From NCBI GenBank assembly GCA_937958375.1, contig CALGNY010000050.1:1-6310 (forward strand): a stretch of 6,310 bases of DNA. Reading direction: 5' to 3'. Every line of letters begins with the position of its first letter. The stretch's first letter is position 1. The DNA is from an uncultured Bacillaceae bacterium. GTDB taxonomy: Bacteria; Bacillota; Bacilli; Bacillales; Alkalibacillaceae. Position numbers and translations under genes: made by a program. The notes beneath the pieces were generated by a model that did not search any database, was not told the origin of the DNA, and saw nothing but the letters and a program-made list of their open reading frames with translations. This document shows, piece by piece, positions 4,582 through 6,310 of this stretch.

Positions 4582-5973
4582 ATGAGTTTTTCTTCGTCTA
4601 ACATTTCAGATCATGAAGCTAGTATTATCTCTGCGCAAACTTATAAAGACAACATTGAATCTGTAAACATCCAAGTTGGAGAAGGAATTACCTGGAACAA
4701 AATCGACGACATCATTGATGAAGATACGGGTCTAAGAGGTTATGTATTAGAAAATCCTGAAACGGAAGAGATCGTCATTAGTTTTCGAGGAACCGAGATG
4801 CCAAAAACGGTTGAGGTCGAACAGGAATATGTAGGTTCCCCTTCTCAAGATGCTAGACTTTCAGGTGCTGGCGGTGGTGCAGAGATCAGAGATGGAAAAA
4901 TCGTTTATGAAACCAAAACAGGATATGATGAATTTTTTAAAGATGTAAAGGAAGACATTAACGGAATCATCTTTGGTGATTCAAATTATACCAAAAAAGA
5001 ATACGGAAAAACAAAATATACCGGTTCTCCCGCCCAAGACGCGGCAATTGCCAGCGGAAAAGCACAATTTAACCCAAGTGACGGTACGATAAGTTATCTG
5101 AATGAAAACCAATTTACTGAAGCTGATGAAGTCGTCAGTAAATATGTTGAAAAGCATGGACCCGACCAAATTACGTTTGTGGGACATTCTTTAGGCGGTG
5201 GGTTGGCTGAGTTTTATGCCGTAAAGTATGATTCGCATGCCATTACGTTCGCTGCAGCCGATGTATTCGATCTATTATCAGAAGAAGACCAACAACGTGC
5301 ATTGAATGGAGAGTATAAAGATAACATTATTTCATATACGTACCCAGATGATTTGGTCGGTACGTATTATGAACATTCGATTGGCTCTCAATATTATATG
5401 GAAGACCCTGCCCAAGGTGGCAAAGGGCTTGATAATCATGGCATTGTCAACTTTACAGATCAATCGCTCTACAATGACGATGGTTATTTTCTAGCTAGTG
5501 TCTTATATGACGAAATGATTCAGGGGCAATTGACGATGTCGCCATTAGCGTTAAAAAACCAGGGAGTCCACGATTTTCACATTCGAATTCAATCCGCTTT
5601 AATGAAAGGTTATGCTAGTGATATTGAAAATAGCGGAGATCGAATCGATTCCACCCGCCGAGCGCTATCTACTTTTCTAGACGATTATGTATCCAAAATG
5701 AACGAGATCAAGAATCGATATATGCGTGTGGCTGGAAGTGGAAATTACGATCAATTACAGGCTTCTCATGTGGAAGAAATTTTTCGCGAGTTGACGTCAG
5801 TTCATCCGGATGGTTCCCCTCAATTAGTAGATTTGGAGAAGGTGGAGGATTTGCTCGACTTTTTAGGTTCCTCTTCTCAAGACACAAGGGAAATCGCTCA
5901 TCATATGAAGAAAATGGGTAACAATTTTGAAGAGGCCGATCAATTGTTAGCCCAATGGCTACAATTCAATTAA
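4582..5973 (+). CDS. lipase-type toxin with C-terminal helical targeting domain (TslA-like)
   Basis: A 463-residue protein. Residues about 8-330 form a class-3-lipase-type alpha/beta hydrolase: FRGTE (68-72, oxyanion side), nucleophile elbow GHSLGGG with Ser203, YPDDLVG (Asp256 or Asp257 as the acid) and DNHG with His286. This predicts hydrolysis of lipid esters. Between FRGT and GHSLGGG sits an insertion with two copies of a YxGSPxQDA module (82-109 and 145-172). Residues about 330-463 are charged and helical, have no catalytic motif and no signal peptide precedes the protein. This order, lipase first and helical domain last, matches S. aureus TslA, whose C-terminal LXG-like domain directs type VII secretion. 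Start is ATG 4582, with AAGGA (4569-4573) eight bases upstream; ATG 4573 overlaps that site. It is followed by a small helical gene and is divergent from three candidate immunity lipoproteins. I see no classical LXG triplet in the C-terminal part, so secretion by type VII is inferred from architecture and neighbours. Confidence 0.85.
   Translation: MSFSSSNISDHEASIISAQTYKDNIESVNIQVGEGITWNKIDDIIDEDTGLRGYVLENPETEEIVISFRGTEMPKTVEVEQEYVGSPSQDARLSGAGGGAEIRDGKIVYETKTGYDEFFKDVKEDINGIIFGDSNYTKKEYGKTKYTGSPAQDAAIASGKAQFNPSDGTISYLNENQFTEADEVVSKYVEKHGPDQITFVGHSLGGGLAEFYAVKYDSHAITFAAADVFDLLSEEDQQRALNGEYKDNIISYTYPDDLVGTYYEHSIGSQYYMEDPAQGGKGLDNHGIVNFTDQSLYNDDGYFLASVLYDEMIQGQLTMSPLALKNQGVHDFHIRIQSALMKGYASDIENSGDRIDSTRRALSTFLDDYVSKMNEIKNRYMRVAGSGNYDQLQASHVEEIFRELTSVHPDGSPQLVDLEKVEDLLDFLGSSSQDTREIAHHMKKMGNNFEEADQLLAQWLQFN
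4624..4652 (-). promoter_or_regulatory. predicted promoter of the lipoprotein operon
   Basis: Minus-strand TTGTCT (4647-4652, four of six), a 17-base spacer and GATAAT (4624-4629, five of six). Transcription would start near 4617, inside the first codons of the lipase gene, with a leader of about 73 bases. Confidence 0.4.
4825..4908 (+). repeat. internal protein repeat, copy 1 (lipase residues 82-109)
   Basis: This segment encodes EYVGSPSQDA, a short Gly/Ala-rich part, and DGKIVY. It aligns with lipase residues 145-172 at the YxGSPxQDA core and at the closing DGxIxY. The DNA of the two copies has diverged, so the duplication is old. Confidence 0.7.
5014..5097 (+). repeat. internal protein repeat, copy 2 (lipase residues 145-172)
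   Basis: This segment encodes KYTGSPAQDAAIASGKA and then DGTISY, matching copy 1 with the same spacing apart from small differences. Copy starts are 63 residues apart. Copy 2 leads directly into the NENQFTEAD helix that precedes the nucleophile elbow. Confidence 0.7.
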
Positions 5974-5994
5974 AATTTCATAGGTGGTGTTCGT

Positions 5995-6309
5995 ATGCAA
6001 GAAGTCGTTGATTGGTGGGAGGAATACTTAGAAACGAGAAGACAAAAAGAAATGATGAAAGAGTATATCCGTTCTGAGTTGGATGCTGCAGTCGATGAAT
6101 TGAAAGCACAGCTGGAACATAGCTACGACATCAAACCACTTTCCAAAAAACACCGTGAAATCATGGGCCAGATTGAACATCAATTTGATGGTAAAGCGAA
6201 TAAAGCACTGGTCCAGCGATTTGAAGAAAACTACTTTCAATTATTTGAAGCGAACCTGATGTATACCGATCTATATGAAAGCGTCCGGCTTAGAGGTTGG
6301 TTTTGGTGA
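5995..6309 (+). CDS. small helical protein, candidate type VII secretion partner (TlaA-like)
   Basis: A 104-residue, highly charged protein with no signal peptide, membrane segment or cysteine. It reads as two or three long helices: residues about 2-45 (MQEVVDWWEEYLETRRQKE onward) and about 52-98, separated near KPLSKKH. Two Trp sit near the start and two at the very end (GWFW). Small helical proteins of about 100 residues bind the helical targeting domain of type VII substrates; S. aureus TslA uses TlaA and TlaB. The gene follows the lipase by 21 bases and has AGGTGG (5982-5987) seven bases before its ATG, so the two are surely co-transcribed. I recognise no named family by sequence, so the partner role rests on size, helicity and position. 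The stop TGA at 6307-6309 overlaps a GTG (6306-6308) that could start a further gene. Confidence 0.75.
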   Translation: MQEVVDWWEEYLETRRQKEMMKEYIRSELDAAVDELKAQLEHSYDIKPLSKKHREIMGQIEHQFDGKANKALVQRFEENYFQLFEANLMYTDLYESVRLRGWFW

Positions 6310-6310
6310 T

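Noticed and set aside
4545..4604. Longer N-terminus of lipoprotein 3 from ATG 4604
   Set aside because: It would place 20 residues before a complete signal peptide and overlap the lipase coding region, whereas TTG 4544 has GGAGG at the right distance.
4981..5187. Minus-strand open frame inside the lipase gene
   Set aside because: It is a shadow of the lipase reading frame covering the GHSLGGG region; no start signal.
2567..6309. A functional link between the c-di-GMP enzyme and the toxin locus
   Set aside because: The EAL gene has its own terminator and GTG start, is separated by 225 bases, and no shared regulatory site is visible; closeness alone is not evidence.

Overview
The window looks like chromosomal DNA of an AT-rich member of the Bacillaceae (Bacillota). 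The Shine-Dalgarno sequences are strong (GGAGG, AGGTGG), TTG and GTG starts are frequent, and intrinsic terminators are compact. The predicted proteins (Gram-positive lipoproteins, a lipase of the type VII secretion class, an EAL protein, an FMN reductase) fit that group. No rRNA, tRNA, CRISPR array or insertion sequence is visible.

Left part (1-3300): ordinary single genes with their own signals. A broken alpha/beta-hydrolase gene (minus strand, about 5-738) has a one-base frameshift just before its nucleophile motif and a lost C-terminus. A histidine phosphatase gene (925-1455, plus) faces an NAD(P)H-dependent FMN reductase gene (1543-2094, minus), with a terminator hairpin between them. 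A two-helix small membrane protein (2243-2434, minus) and a stand-alone EAL-domain c-di-GMP phosphodiesterase candidate (2567-3298, minus) follow, each ending in its own terminator hairpin. These genes show no clear functional link to one another.

Right part (3524-6310): a compact toxin-immunity-like locus. Three tandem, diverged paralogous lipoproteins of the DUF1433 type (minus strand, all starting with TTG) are divergent from a 463-residue protein. That protein has an N-terminal class-3-lipase-type domain (FRGT, GHSLGGG, PDD, DNHG) and a helical C-terminal domain. It is followed 21 bases later by a 104-residue, all-helical small protein. This is the layout of the Staphylococcus aureus TslA system: a type VII-secreted lipase with reversed domain order, small helical partner proteins, and a DUF1433 lipoprotein immunity protein. 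I infer that this is a Bacillaceae version with three candidate immunity lipoproteins. The lipase also carries an internal duplication of a YxGSPxQDA module. No secretion machinery gene is in the window.

Only 37 bases separate the start codons of toxin and first lipoprotein. Their best predicted promoters lie inside each other's coding sequence, so the two transcripts would overlap at their 5' ends. The stretch 3299-3523 holds a weak promoter for the EAL gene and otherwise nothing I can name; I see no clear terminator for the lipoprotein operon there.
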